The position numbers and the translations under genes were made by a program. From Nakamurella aerolata (GTDB taxonomy: Bacteria; Actinomycetota; Actinomycetes; Mycobacteriales; Nakamurellaceae), in the NCBI RefSeq assembly GCF_013002705.1, contig NZ_JABEND010000004.1, positions 1 through 64,000 on the forward strand: a DNA stretch of 64,000 bases. The letters are read 5' to 3'. Below, in pieces: positions 8,333 to 17,477 of this stretch. A model generated the notes under the pieces. It was not told where the DNA came from. It saw nothing but the letters and a program-made list of their open reading frames with translations, and made no database searches. The first letter of the stretch is position 1. Each line of letters begins with the position of its first letter.

Positions 8333-9556
8333 ATGCCAGGCAACCGCGTCGTCGTGTACAAGGGACCGGGCGAAGTCGCCGTCGAGTCCATCGACTATCC
8401 GAAACTGGAGATACCGCAAGAGGTTGCCGATCACTTCGGCATCTCGAAGGCGGCTCCGCACGCCGCCATCCTGAAGCTGGTGGCCACCAACATCTGTGGC
8501 TCAGACCAGCACATGGTGCGCGGCCGCACCACCGCACCGGTCGGCCAGACGCTCGGCCACGAGATCACCGGCGAGGTGGTCGACGTCGGCGACGATGTGT
8601 TGTTCGTGAAAAAGGGCGACATCGTCTCGACGCCGTTCAACATCGCGTGCGGCCGCTGCCGGATGTGCAACGAGGGCAAGACCGGCATTTGCCTCAACGT
8701 CAACCCGGCCCGGGCCGGCGCCGCTTACGGCTACGTCGACATGGGCGGCTGGATCGGTGGCCAGGCCGAGTACGTGATGATCCCGTACGCCGACTTCAAC
8801 CTGCTCAAGTTCCCTGATCGCGATCAGGCCCTCGAGAAGATTCTCGACCTCACCATGCTGTCGGACATCTTCCCGACGGGTTATCACGGTGCGTATACCG
8901 CTGGCGTCACAACGGGTTCGACGGTCTACGTTGCCGGTGCCGGGCCGGTCGGGCTCGCGGCGGCCTACGCGGCGCAGCTGCTCGGCGCGTCTGTGGTGAT
9001 CGTCGGCGACATGAACCCGGAGCGACTGCAACAGGCCCGCAGTTTCGGCGCAGAGACCGTCGATCTCTCGCAGGACGCTTCGCTCGCCGATCAGATCGAG
9101 CAGATCGTCGGCGAGCCCGAGGTGGACGCCGCCATCGACGCCGTCGGGTTCGAGGCCCGCGGGCACGGGGAAGGAGCCGCCGAGGCACCGGCCACGGTGC
9201 TGAACGACGCCATGACCATCGCGCGGGCCGGCGCCGGCGTCGGCGTTCCGGGGCTGTACGTGACCGGCGACCCCGGCGGGATCGACGAGAACGCCAAGGT
9301 CGGCCAGATCGGCATGCGGCTCGGGCTCGGCTGGGCGAAGTCGCACTCGTTCTTCACCGGCCAGTGCCCGGTGAAGCGGTACAACCGGCAGCTGATGAAC
9401 ATGATCCTGGCCGACAAGGCGGACATCGCCAAGGCCGTCAACGCGGTCACCATCACGCTCGACGAGGCGCCGGAGGGTTATTCCGAGTTCGACAAGGGTG
9501 CGGCCAAGAAATTCGTCATCAACCCGAACGGGATGATCCCGCAGTCCGCCGGCTGA
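8333..9556 (+). CDS. fdhA: Glutathione-independent formaldehyde dehydrogenase
   Basis: Zinc- and NAD-dependent formaldehyde dehydrogenase/dismutase of the Pseudomonas putida type, oxidising formaldehyde to formate in the cytosol. 407 aa, matching the ~400-aa family. Seen: catalytic-zinc NICGSDQHMVRG, GHEITGEVVDVGDDV, structural-zinc ACGRCRMCNEGKTGICL, the cofactor loop VAGAGPVGLAAAYAAQLLGA, and the family-typical VGFEARGHG and LGLGWAKSHSFFTGQ segments. The ATG at 8333 has a strong AAAGGAG 8 nt upstream. The 220 bp upstream holds only a short direct repeat (GAAAGACGCC twice near 8138-8156). Ends before a strong hairpin shared with the facing fucosidase gene. Confidence 0.93.
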   Translation: MPGNRVVVYKGPGEVAVESIDYPKLEIPQEVADHFGISKAAPHAAILKLVATNICGSDQHMVRGRTTAPVGQTLGHEITGEVVDVGDDVLFVKKGDIVSTPFNIACGRCRMCNEGKTGICLNVNPARAGAAYGYVDMGGWIGGQAEYVMIPYADFNLLKFPDRDQALEKILDLTMLSDIFPTGYHGAYTAGVTTGSTVYVAGAGPVGLAAAYAAQLLGASVVIVGDMNPERLQQARSFGAETVDLSQDASLADQIEQIVGEPEVDAAIDAVGFEARGHGEGAAEAPATVLNDAMTIARAGAGVGVPGLYVTGDPGGIDENAKVGQIGMRLGLGWAKSHSFFTGQCPVKRYNRQLMNMILADKADIAKAVNAVTITLDEAPEGYSEFDKGAAKKFVINPNGMIPQSAG

Positions 9557-9660
9557 GCCGGCGACCCGCCGGTTGCTGAGCCGGCTGCCGGCGGGCAGCA
9601 CAGTCGTTGGGTGGCAACATCATTCGGCCGCGGCGACACCATTCGGCCGGCCACACCATT

Positions 9661-9698
9661 CGGCCAGAGCGTCGCAGAAGCCGGCGACGCTCTGGCCG
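9661..9698. terminator. Perfect 15-bp stem-loop between converging genes
   Basis: CGGCCAGAGCGTCGC (9661-9675) pairs exactly with 9684-9698 across an 8-nt loop. It lies between the ends of fdhA and the GH95 gene, so it can terminate both. Immediately before it, CATTCGGCC occurs three times (about 9620-9665); a similar ATTCGGCC(G/A)GAG stem recurs at 27493. Confidence 0.8.
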
Positions 9699-9784
9699 AA
9701 CCTGCTCATCCGTGACGCGACAGCGAGCGGAGGCGGACGATCCGGCGTAGCGAGTGCGGCGCCGGACAGTCAGCGCGGCGCCGG

Positions 9785-12670
9785 TCAGCCGCAGGCGTGT
9801 GCCGGGTGGGCCACGACGTACGTCTCGGTGACCTTGGTGCCGTCCCGGGTGGCGGTGACGGTGACCGTCGCCGTGCCGGACGGTAGGTCGCCGCGGACGG
9901 TGAACGGATGCGAAACGCGTTTGCCGGCACGGACATTGGCGAACGACTTCGATCGCGAGGGGCCGGTGATGACCAGCTCGACCGGCGTGTTCTCGTTGTT
10001 GACGGCGGCGAGGGTGAGCTGGACGTTCTTCCCGACGCAACGGCTGCTGGCCGTCACCGCCAGGTCGACTCCCGGGTCGGTCCAGGAGATCGAGTACCGC
10101 TCACCCTTGGTGGTGGGGAAGGAGATCCGGTCGTTCCCGTCCGTCGTCACCGCGACGATGCGACCCTGGCCGTCCCGGACGGTCGCGTCGGCTAGGCCCC
10201 GGTACTCGCCGGTGAAGGTGCCACCGGCCCGTGGGGTGACGGCGAAGTTGTTGGCAGCGCCGGCTTTCCAGTCCATGTCGACAACAAAGTTGCCTCTGGC
10301 CACCAGCCCGTCTGCCGAGCCGGTGTTCCACGCGCTGGGCAGCGCCGGCAAGAACTGGGTGTAGCCGGCCTGGCTCTGCAGCAGCATCTCCGTCATGCCA
10401 GCGGTGAGGCCGAAGTTGCCATCGATCTGGAACGGCGGGTGGGAATCGAGCAGGTTGTCCAGCAAACCGTTGGTGTTTCCGGCGAGCATGGCCCGCACCA
10501 TGTAATACGTGTCGTCGGCAAGGCCGGTACGGGCATACATGTTGATCTTCATGGCTTTTGCCCAGCCGGTGCCGTTCAGGCTGCGCTGCTGCAGCGAGAC
10601 GATGGCGGCGTCCATCCACTCCGGGGTGTCCTTGTTGATCAGCGTCCCTGGGAACAACCCGACCAGCTGCGAGGTGTGCCGGTGTACGGCGCCCTGATTG
10701 GCGCTGCCACCCGCACCGAAGTTCCAGATGTTCTCCTCCGGCAGGTTCCCGGCCTGTGCCTTGCCGAGGGTGGTCTCTTCGTACCATTCCTTCACCTAGC
10801 CTTGCACACCGATCATGATCGGCTTCAGCTGGTTCTGCTTGCTCTCCCATACGGCGCGTTGATCCGCGTCCATCCCAAGGGTTTTCGACGCGTCGATGGC
10901 CATCCGGTACAGCTCCCAGACCAGCGACTGGTCGTAGGTGGTGCCGACCGCGGTCGGGCCCTGCTCCGCCGACACCCCAGGTGCGACAGTGAGGCGCTGC
11001 TGGTAGTCGCTCCACCACAGGTAGGTGTTCCAGAAGGTGGCCATCTCCTTCAGCATCGGGTATGCGGTGCTGCGCAGGAACTCCTTGTCGCCGGTGAAAA
11101 GGTAGTAGTCGTAAACGTTCTGCAGCGCCCACGACGACCCACCGATGTTCCAGCCGTACTCCTGGGAGCCGATCGGTGCGGTGTGCCCGAACGGGTTGAC
11201 CTGGGTGTTGATCAGGAACCCGTTGCCGCTGCCGATCGGCGTGCCGGCGAAGTCCGGCGTGGCGACCGCCGCGGACCGATCGGCCGTCAACCGGCCGGGC
11301 ACCACCAGCGACTGCACGTACGAGTTGAACGGCACCTGGGTCTCGGCGAGGTTGGTGGTCAGCGCCGGCCAATAGTTCATCTGGACGTTGACGTTGAAGT
11401 GGTAGTCGGCGCCCCAGTACTTCCCGGCGTCACCCACCATCCATAGCCCGTTGAGGTTGGTGGGCAGGTTTCCGGCGCGCGATCCGGCAATGCTCAGATA
11501 TCGCCCGAACTGGTAGGCCAGCTCGTCGACGGCAAGGTCGTACTGACCGGCGCGGTAGTTGCGCATCAGCTGGTCGGTCGGGATGTCTGGGGTCTGGCCG
11601 CCGACGTCGAAACGCACGCGGGAGAACAGGTTCTGGTAGTCGGCCAGGTGCCGCTGCCGCAGTTCGGAGTAGCTGCGCGCGGCGGCGGCGTCGACCCGCT
11701 GGGTGATGGCGGCGTGTGGGTTCTCGCCGCGGTAGGCGGGGTAGGCGTTGCGGTAGTCGGTGCCGGTCGAGTAGACCAGGGTCACCTCGTCGGCGCCGGC
11801 GACGGACAGTGTTTTGCCGTCGGTGCTGGACACGCTGCCGCCGGAGTTCACCAATTTGAGCTGCAGCTCGGTGCGCATCTGGTTGTCGTTCACGGTGCCG
11901 GCCAAGGTGATCCGCTTGGCAGCGGCATCGGCGGTGGCCGTGGTGGTGAGCCCGGCGGCGGCCGCCGTGGACGCGGTGAACGACAGCTTGCCCGGCTCGG
12001 ACGCCGACAGCTTGACCACCGCGACCTGGTCGGGATAGCTCACCAGGTACTCGCGTTGGTAGCGCACCCCGTCGGCCTGGTAGCTCACGGTGGAGATCGC
12101 GGTGTTCAGGTCGAGATCGCGGACGTAGTTCTTCACGCCGGCGTCGGTGACTCCGGTCGCCCCGAGATCCAGGTAGACGTCGCCGAAATCCTGGTACTGG
12201 CCCATGCCGCCGGTGTTGCCGAACATCAGGCTGGTGAGCTGCTCGTTGGCGCCGCCCGGGCCGGTCGCCGGCAGCCCGAAGACGTACCGCGACTTGTCAT
12301 CCAGCGCCTTGCGGTAGTTCTCCAACTGCTCCGGCGTCACCGCGCTGCTGCGGTTCCCGCCGATGTAGTCGCGACCGGCGGCCGGTCCGCCGCGCCACAG
12401 CGTTTTCTCGTTGACGTGCAAGCGTTCTCGGCTCGGCGCGCCATAGGCCATCAGCCCGGTGCTGCCGTTGCCCTGCACCAGGGCGTCGTTCTCCCAATTG
12501 GCGACGGGTTTCGTGTACCACATCCGCAGCGAGTCGGCCGCGCTCGCCGCCGGTGCCGCCGAGGCGGTGGCGGACCCGGTGCCGGACGGTTCGGCTGCGG
12601 CGGGGACGGCGCCCAGCATGGCGAGCACCAGTCCAAGGGTAAGAGCAAACGACACTGGCGGTCTCTTCAT
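9785..12670 (-). pseudogene. Secreted GH95 alpha-L-fucosidase with in-frame amber stop
   Basis: Family 95 glycoside hydrolase, removing terminal alpha-1,2-linked L-fucose (or related residues) from glycans outside the cell. A signal peptide is present (MKRPPVSFALTLGLVLAMLG...AAAEPS). Family landmarks: N-terminal beta domain with LPVGNG-like LVQGNGSTGLMAYG; catalytic-site asparagines in HFNVNVQMNYWP (N426, N428); general-acid Glu in SAEQGP (E569); and PFQIDGNFG with the base-activating Asp (D750). A TAG at 10796-10798 interrupts one continuous frame after ...MIGVQG; the reading resumes in the same frame with [10 protein letters not shown]. Where CAG (Gln) would fit, a single C-to-T change explains it. 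A terminated product would lack D750 and the C-terminal domain. Confidence 0.9.
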
Positions 12671-12731
12671 CGATCGACCTTCCGTTCGGTGCTACGGCGA
12701 TGGGCGGTCGGGACGGCGGCGCGACGAGGTG

Positions 12732-12761
12732 AGTATGCCCAGCGGCGCGGGCCGCCGTCAA
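12732..12761 (-). promoter_or_regulatory. Candidate promoter of the GH95 gene
   Basis: On the minus strand TTGACG (12761-12756) and CATACT (12737-12732) are separated by 18 nt, about 60 nt upstream of the GH95 start. This is a reasonable housekeeping-sigma pattern for a high-GC actinobacterium. Confidence 0.5.
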
Positions 12762-12982
12762 CGGTAAACATCGGAGGAAAATGCCCGCCTAGGCGCCGCT
12801 GATGTGCGAGGGCCACGCTCCACAGCCCGATCTGACATCGGGCCTTTGAAGCCCAATTCGACGTCGGCCCGGCGTTCAAGTCAGGTGGTCGAAATCGCCG
12901 CGCACCCAGCCGATGTGTCCCGCTGCCGCCCCAGCCTCTCGCGGTCGTCGCTCGCCGGCGTCACCGGCGCCCGCCCGAGAAT

Positions 12983-12996
12983 CTAACGATTGTTAG
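12983..12996. promoter_or_regulatory. Imperfect palindrome upstream of the sugar ABC operon
   Basis: CTAACGATTGTTAG has 5-bp arms (CTAAC/GTTAG) around GATT. It lies about 40 bp upstream of the -35 hexamer at 13037, within a gene-free interval (12671-13161) otherwise holding only the promoters and palindromes listed here. Candidate activator or repressor site; the protein is unknown. Confidence 0.4.
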
Positions 12997-13036
12997 AGCA
13001 TGTCCGGCGCGACGGCGCGGACGGCGCGCAACGCTC

Positions 13037-13065
13037 TTGACAGCCCGCGACGGCGGCCATAACCT
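13037..13065 (+). promoter_or_regulatory. Promoter of the sugar ABC operon
   Basis: A consensus -35 TTGACA (13037-13042), a 17-nt spacer and a TAACCT -10 (13060-13065). Expected transcription start near 13072, giving a 5' leader of about 90 nt before the ATPase gene. Confidence 0.6.
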
Positions 13066-13090
13066 CTGACGCCAGTCAGAAATCGATTTC
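13065..13090. promoter_or_regulatory. Overlapping palindromes at the ABC operon start site; candidate LacI operator
   Basis: TCTGAC(gcca)GTCAGA at 13065-13080 is followed at once by GAAATCGATTTC at 13079-13090, a perfect 12-bp palindrome. The latter has the same ATCGAT core as the palindromes at 1321 and 1354. The position, just downstream of the -10, suits repression. Confidence 0.55.
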
Positions 13091-13161
13091 CACGGCTGCC
13101 CGCGCACCTTCGGGGCTGATGGTTTCGGCGGACCGAGGGGGCGCCGGGACAGGGAGAGTTC

Positions 13162-14859
13162 ATGACGGCAGCGAGGCCGCACGACCAGCCGACCGGCCCC
13201 ACTGCGGGCCGGCCGCCGCTGCTGCGCATGCGCGAGATCGGCAAGTCGTTTCCCGGGGTGCAAGCGCTGCAAGGGGTTTCGCTGACGGTGCACCCGGGTG
13301 AAGTGGTTGCGCTGCTCGGCGAGAACGGCGCGGGCAAGTCGACGCTGATCAATGTGCTGTCCGGCGTTTTCCCGCACTACGACGGCAGCATCGAGATCGA
13401 CGGCAAGCCGGTGCAGCTGCACAGTCCGGTCGCCGCTCAGCGACTCGGGATCGGCACCATCCACCAGGAGTTGAACCTGGTGCAGGACATGACGATTGCC
13501 GACAACATTTGGCTGGGTCGCGAGCGCGGTTCGGCGGGCGTGGTGGATCGGGGCAGCACCGAGGCCAGCGCCCGCGCGCTGTTGGAACGCGTCGGTCTCA
13601 CCCTGCCGCCGCGCCGGCTGGTGCGGCAATGCCGGGTGGCCGAGCAGCAGCTGATCGAGGTGGCCAAGGCGCTCAGCCTCGACAGTCGGCTGCTGATCAT
13701 GGACGAGCCGACCTCGGCCCTCGCCGACGCCGAGGTGCAGCGGCTGTTCCAGGTGATCCGCCGACTCACCGCCGAAGACGTTGCCATCGTGTACATCTCG
13801 CACCGGTTGGAGGAGCTGGAGGAGATCGCCGACTCCGTCAACGTGTTGCGCGACGGGCGCTGGATCGGCGCCAAGCCGATGGCCGGCACCAGCCGCGAAG
13901 AATTGGTCCGGATGATGGTGGGTAGAGACGTTGCTGACCTGCCCCGCCGCAGCAAAGCCGCGGAACCCAACCTCGCGGGGAGCGCCGCAGACCTGCCGCG
14001 CCGCAGCAAGGCCGCGGAGTCCGGTGTGGCTGAACCAGCACTGGCGCAGCAGATTCAGCGGCCGGCCAGCGACCGGCAGCCGCGGCTGAGCGTGCGCGGA
14101 CTCCGAGTCCAGCCCGACCCCAAATCCGGGCGAGTGTCGTTGCACGGCATCGATCTTGACGTCCACCCCGGCGAGATCGTCGGCCTCGCCGGGCTGATGG
14201 GCGCCGGCCGCACCGAGACGCTCGAGTCGATCTTCGGTGCCTATCCGGCCAGGGTGGTGGACGGGGAATTCACCGTTGACGGGCAGCCGTACCGGCCCAG
14301 CACCTCGCGCCGGGCCATCGACCGCGGCATCGTTCTGGTGGCGGAAGACCGCAAACTGCAGAGCCTGGTTCTGGGCGGCAGCGTCAAGTTCAACGCCAGC
14401 CTGGCGAGCCTGTCGCGGTTCGTCCGCGGCGGCTGGATCCGCGGCAGGGCCGAGCGTGACGCGGTCAGCGCCGAGGTCAAGACCCTCGGGGTGAAGGCCC
14501 GCAGCATCAACACGGTGATCGGCACCCTCTCGGGTGGAAATCAGCAAAAGGTGGTGCTGGCCAAGTGTTTGCTCACCGATCCGGGGGTGATCCTGCTCGA
14601 CGAGCCCACCAGAGGTATCGACATCGGAGCCAAGAGCGAGATCTACGAACTGGTCGGCTCGCTCGCCGATTCCGGGGCGGGGGTACTGGTCGCCTCGTCG
14701 GAGTTGCCGGAACTGTTGCGGATGTGCGACCGCATCCTGGTCTTGTGTGAGGGGCGCATGACAGCTGAGTTCGACGCCGATACCGCTACCCAGGAACAGC
14801 TTCTCGACGCCGCGATGGCTCGGCGCAGCCTGGTCGACGCCGGGGGGAGCGGCCGATGA
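13162..14859 (+). CDS. Sugar ABC transporter ATPase, tandem-domain RbsA/YtfR type
   Basis: Energises monosaccharide import; a 565-aa protein with two ATP-binding domains, as in RbsA/MglA. Domain 1 has Walker A GENGAGKST, Walker B LLIMDEPTSALA and the switch region YISHRLEEL. Domain 2 has the degenerate Walker A GLMGAGRTE usual for this family, a clear signature LSGGNQQKVVLAK and Walker B ILLDEPTRGID. The linker (about residues 255-295) contains a duplicated DLPRRSKAAE segment, a recent-looking tandem duplication that makes the protein longer than the usual ~500 aa. The ATG at 13162 follows AGGGAGAG. Its stop overlaps the permease start (ATGA), so the two are translationally coupled. Confidence 0.93.
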   Translation: MTAARPHDQPTGPTAGRPPLLRMREIGKSFPGVQALQGVSLTVHPGEVVALLGENGAGKSTLINVLSGVFPHYDGSIEIDGKPVQLHSPVAAQRLGIGTIHQELNLVQDMTIADNIWLGRERGSAGVVDRGSTEASARALLERVGLTLPPRRLVRQCRVAEQQLIEVAKALSLDSRLLIMDEPTSALADAEVQRLFQVIRRLTAEDVAIVYISHRLEELEEIADSVNVLRDGRWIGAKPMAGTSREELVRMMVGRDVADLPRRSKAAEPNLAGSAADLPRRSKAAESGVAEPALAQQIQRPASDRQPRLSVRGLRVQPDPKSGRVSLHGIDLDVHPGEIVGLAGLMGAGRTETLESIFGAYPARVVDGEFTVDGQPYRPSTSRRAIDRGIVLVAEDRKLQSLVLGGSVKFNASLASLSRFVRGGWIRGRAERDAVSAEVKTLGVKARSINTVIGTLSGGNQQKVVLAKCLLTDPGVILLDEPTRGIDIGAKSEIYELVGSLADSGAGVLVASSELPELLRMCDRILVLCEGRMTAEFDADTATQEQLLDAAMARRSLVDAGGSGR

Positions 14860-16061
14860 GCACCCCGCCGACCCAGTTGGCCGACCCCACCATCGGGCCG
14901 GCCAAGCGCCGGGTACCTGCGCTCGGGTCGCTGCAGGGCTACATCGGTCTGGCGCTGGTCATTCTTGCCGGGATCATCACCAAGGGCGGCGATTTCGCCA
15001 ACACCACCAACATCACCAACGCCATCGGCTACTTCGCGCCGCGCGGCATCCTCGCCGTCGGCATGACGCTGGTGATCATCGCCGCGGGTATCGACCTGTC
15101 GGTCGGGTCGTTGATGGCCATCGGCGGTACCGCAGCGGCCTGGCTGCTCACCACCGCGAACTGGCCGACCATCGCGATTGTTCCTGCCACCATGCTGATT
15201 TGCGCGGTGTTCGGGTTCATCAACGGGGCTGGTACTGCGTTACTCAAGATCCAGTCGTTCGTGATGACGTTGGCGATGATGACGATAGCCCGCGGCATCG
15301 TCAGGGAGTTCTCCGACAACCGGTCGATCAGCACCCAGGTGTACGGGCCGAACGGGATGGCGCCCGGGTCGGTGCAGTTCAGCAAGCTCGGCACTCCCGG
15401 CACCCAGCTCTTCGACGTGCCGATCATCGGCTACTTCCCGGTGCTGGCGTTGCTGGTGGTGGTGATCGTCTTCCAGTTGATCCTGTCGAAAACCAAGTTC
15501 GGCAGGCACATCTACGCGGTCGGCGGCAATCCCACCGCCGCCCGGCTCTCCGGCGTCAACGTCACCGGCGTGACGATCGCGGTGTTCACCCTCTCCGGGA
15601 TGCTGGCCGGGCTGGCCGGCCCGATCAACGCTGCCTACAACGCGTCCGCGTTCCCCGAGGCCGGTATCAGCTACGAGCTGGATGCGATCGCCGCCGTGGT
15701 GATCGGCGGTGCCAGCCTGGCCGGCGGCCGCGGCAACGTGATCGGCACCTTTATCGGCGCGCTGATCCTCACCCTGCTGGACAACGTGTTGGGGCTCAAC
15801 AACTTCAGCGCCAACTGGCAGCTGATCATCAAGGGCGTGATCGTGGTGGTCGCGGTGGTGATCCAGCGTCCCGAACTGTTCTCCGACCTGGCCGCTCGAC
15901 TCCGCGGATCCCGCGGCAGCCAAGCTGCGCCGCCGGCCGCGCCGCCCGCATCGCCCGGCACCCACTCCTCACCACCACAGTCGTCAACCACCCAGCCGTC
16001 AACACCACAGTCATCACCCACGCAGTCGTCACCAACTCAGCCATCCACCACAAAGGAGTAG
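14856..16061 (+). CDS. Sugar ABC transporter permease, RbsC/YtfT type
   Basis: Membrane subunit of the importer, 401 aa with about nine or ten hydrophobic segments. Family landmarks are PRGILAVGMTLVIIAAGIDLSVGS near segment 2 and AVGGNPTAARLSGVNV, followed by GGASLAGGRGNVIGTFIGA, the cytoplasmic coupling region. After residue ~350 comes a hydrophilic Ser/Thr/Pro/Gln tail encoded by a 15-bp-type repeat (about 15960-16050), absent from RbsC of E. coli and probably a late expansion. Starts in the ATGA overlap with the ATPase gene and ends three bases before the binding-protein gene. Confidence 0.92.
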   Translation: MSTPPTQLADPTIGPAKRRVPALGSLQGYIGLALVILAGIITKGGDFANTTNITNAIGYFAPRGILAVGMTLVIIAAGIDLSVGSLMAIGGTAAAWLLTTANWPTIAIVPATMLICAVFGFINGAGTALLKIQSFVMTLAMMTIARGIVREFSDNRSISTQVYGPNGMAPGSVQFSKLGTPGTQLFDVPIIGYFPVLALLVVVIVFQLILSKTKFGRHIYAVGGNPTAARLSGVNVTGVTIAVFTLSGMLAGLAGPINAAYNASAFPEAGISYELDAIAAVVIGGASLAGGRGNVIGTFIGALILTLLDNVLGLNNFSANWQLIIKGVIVVVAVVIQRPELFSDLAARLRGSRGSQAAPPAAPPASPGTHSSPPQSSTTQPSTPQSSPTQSSPTQPSTTKE

Positions 16062-16064
16062 TAG

Positions 16065-17267
16065 ATGCGCACCAAGAAACTCACCATGGTCGCCGCGGCC
16101 GGCATCGCGACGGTGCTCGCCCTCGCCGGCTGCGCCTCCAACAGTGACAGCGGATCGGCCGGCACCACGCCGCAGGCCGGCACCACCACCCAGACCGGCG
16201 ACACCGCGGGCAGTGCCAGCGCCGGGGGAGGAGATACCAGTGCGGGCGCCGGTTCCGGCGACGGGGCGTCCAGCGACGCAGCCGGCAGTGGGGACGCCGG
16301 TTCCAGTGCCGGTGCGGGCTCCAGCGGCGGTGCCGATACCAGCGCAGGGGCCGGTTCCGGGCCGATGACGTCGGTGCAGCTGCCGAAGAAGGACAAGTAC
16401 GTGATCGGCTACTCGCAGTCGAACAATGCCGAGCCGTACCGCGCGCAGCTGAACACCCAGCTGGAGTACTACGTGAAGCAGCACCCGAACCTGCAGTTGC
16501 TGCCGATCGCCGACGCCGCACAGGATTCCGCCAGGCAGGTCAGCCAGGTGCAGCAGTTCATCCAGCAGAAGGTTGACGTGCTGATCGTCTCGCCCAACGA
16601 GTCCGATCCGCTCACCCCTCCGGTGGAGCAGGCGTGCGCCGCCAAGATCCCGGTGATCGTCTTGGACCGCAGCGTGAACACCGACTGCATCAGCGCCTTC
16701 ATCGGTGGGGACAACGTCGCCATCGGCAAGGCCGCCGGCGACCTGGCGGTGAAGCTGCTGCCGCAGGGCGGCAACGTCGTCGAGCTGCGGGGCATCATGT
16801 CGAACCAGCCGCAGATCGACAGGGACAAGGGCTTCCGCGACGCCATCGCCGCCAACCCGAACATCAAGATCGTCAAGGACCAGGATGCCAAGTGGCTCAA
16901 GGAAGATGCCACTAAGGTGATGCAGCAGTGGCTGCAGTCCGGCACCAAGATCGACCTGGTCTACGCGCACAACGATCCGATGGCGCTGGGCGCTTACCTG
17001 GCCGCTTCCGGTGCGAACAAGCAGAACGACATCAAGTTCATCGGCATTGACGGCCTTGCCATTCCGGACGGCGGTATCCGCGCCGTGGAGAACGGTCAGC
17101 TCGCCGGCACCTTCGTCTACCCGACCGGTGCCAAGGAGGCGGTGGACACGGTGATGAACATGGTGGACGGCAAGGAGTTCTCGAGCAAGCAGGTGCTGCC
17201 GACCACCGCCGTCACCAAGGACAACGCCGCCAAGGTGTACGCCGAGTACGACTTCTCCAACAAGTAA
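16065..17267 (+). CDS. Sugar-binding lipoprotein of the ABC transporter (YtfQ/RbsB-like)
   Basis: Extracellular substrate-binding protein, 400 aa. A lipoprotein signal with lipobox LAGC at the N-terminus is followed by a ~75-residue Gly/Ser/Ala/Asp/Thr linker. The type-I binding fold begins at YVIGYSQSNNAEPYR. Segments such as VLIVSPNESDPLTPPVEQA, IPVIVLDRSV, NVVELRGIMSNQPQIDRDKG and LVYAHNDPMALGAY resemble the furanose-binding YtfQ group more than ribose-binding RbsB (judgement by eye). That would fit a furanose released by the neighbouring GH172 enzyme. The ATG at 16065 follows AAAGGAG, which overlaps the end of the permease gene. Confidence 0.9.
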   Translation: MRTKKLTMVAAAGIATVLALAGCASNSDSGSAGTTPQAGTTTQTGDTAGSASAGGGDTSAGAGSGDGASSDAAGSGDAGSSAGAGSSGGADTSAGAGSGPMTSVQLPKKDKYVIGYSQSNNAEPYRAQLNTQLEYYVKQHPNLQLLPIADAAQDSARQVSQVQQFIQQKVDVLIVSPNESDPLTPPVEQACAAKIPVIVLDRSVNTDCISAFIGGDNVAIGKAAGDLAVKLLPQGGNVVELRGIMSNQPQIDRDKGFRDAIAANPNIKIVKDQDAKWLKEDATKVMQQWLQSGTKIDLVYAHNDPMALGAYLAASGANKQNDIKFIGIDGLAIPDGGIRAVENGQLAGTFVYPTGAKEAVDTVMNMVDGKEFSSKQVLPTTAVTKDNAAKVYAEYDFSNK

Positions 17268-17274
17268 CCAGACT

Positions 17275-17325
17275 GCTCGCCGCGGCCGGGCCGGCCACCC
17301 CGACTCCGTCCCGGCCGTGGCGAGC
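17275..17325 (+). terminator. 16-bp stem-loop after the ABC operon
   Basis: 17275-17290 pairs with 17310-17325 (one G-U pair, no other mismatch) across a 19-nt loop, starting 8 nt after the binding-protein stop. No U-run follows, so it may attenuate rather than fully stop transcription into the GH172 gene. Confidence 0.6.
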
Positions 17326-17477
17326 TCCACCCGAATGCCGCCGCCCGCTCGACACAACTGAACACGCTCGATCCAGCACATGCTTTGTCCAGCAACGGCT
17401 TCGCTCGCCCCGACATGCGACGCGCGGCCGGGACGCCAGGTCGCGTCCCGTTACCCGACAGCAAGGACGGATCCGAC

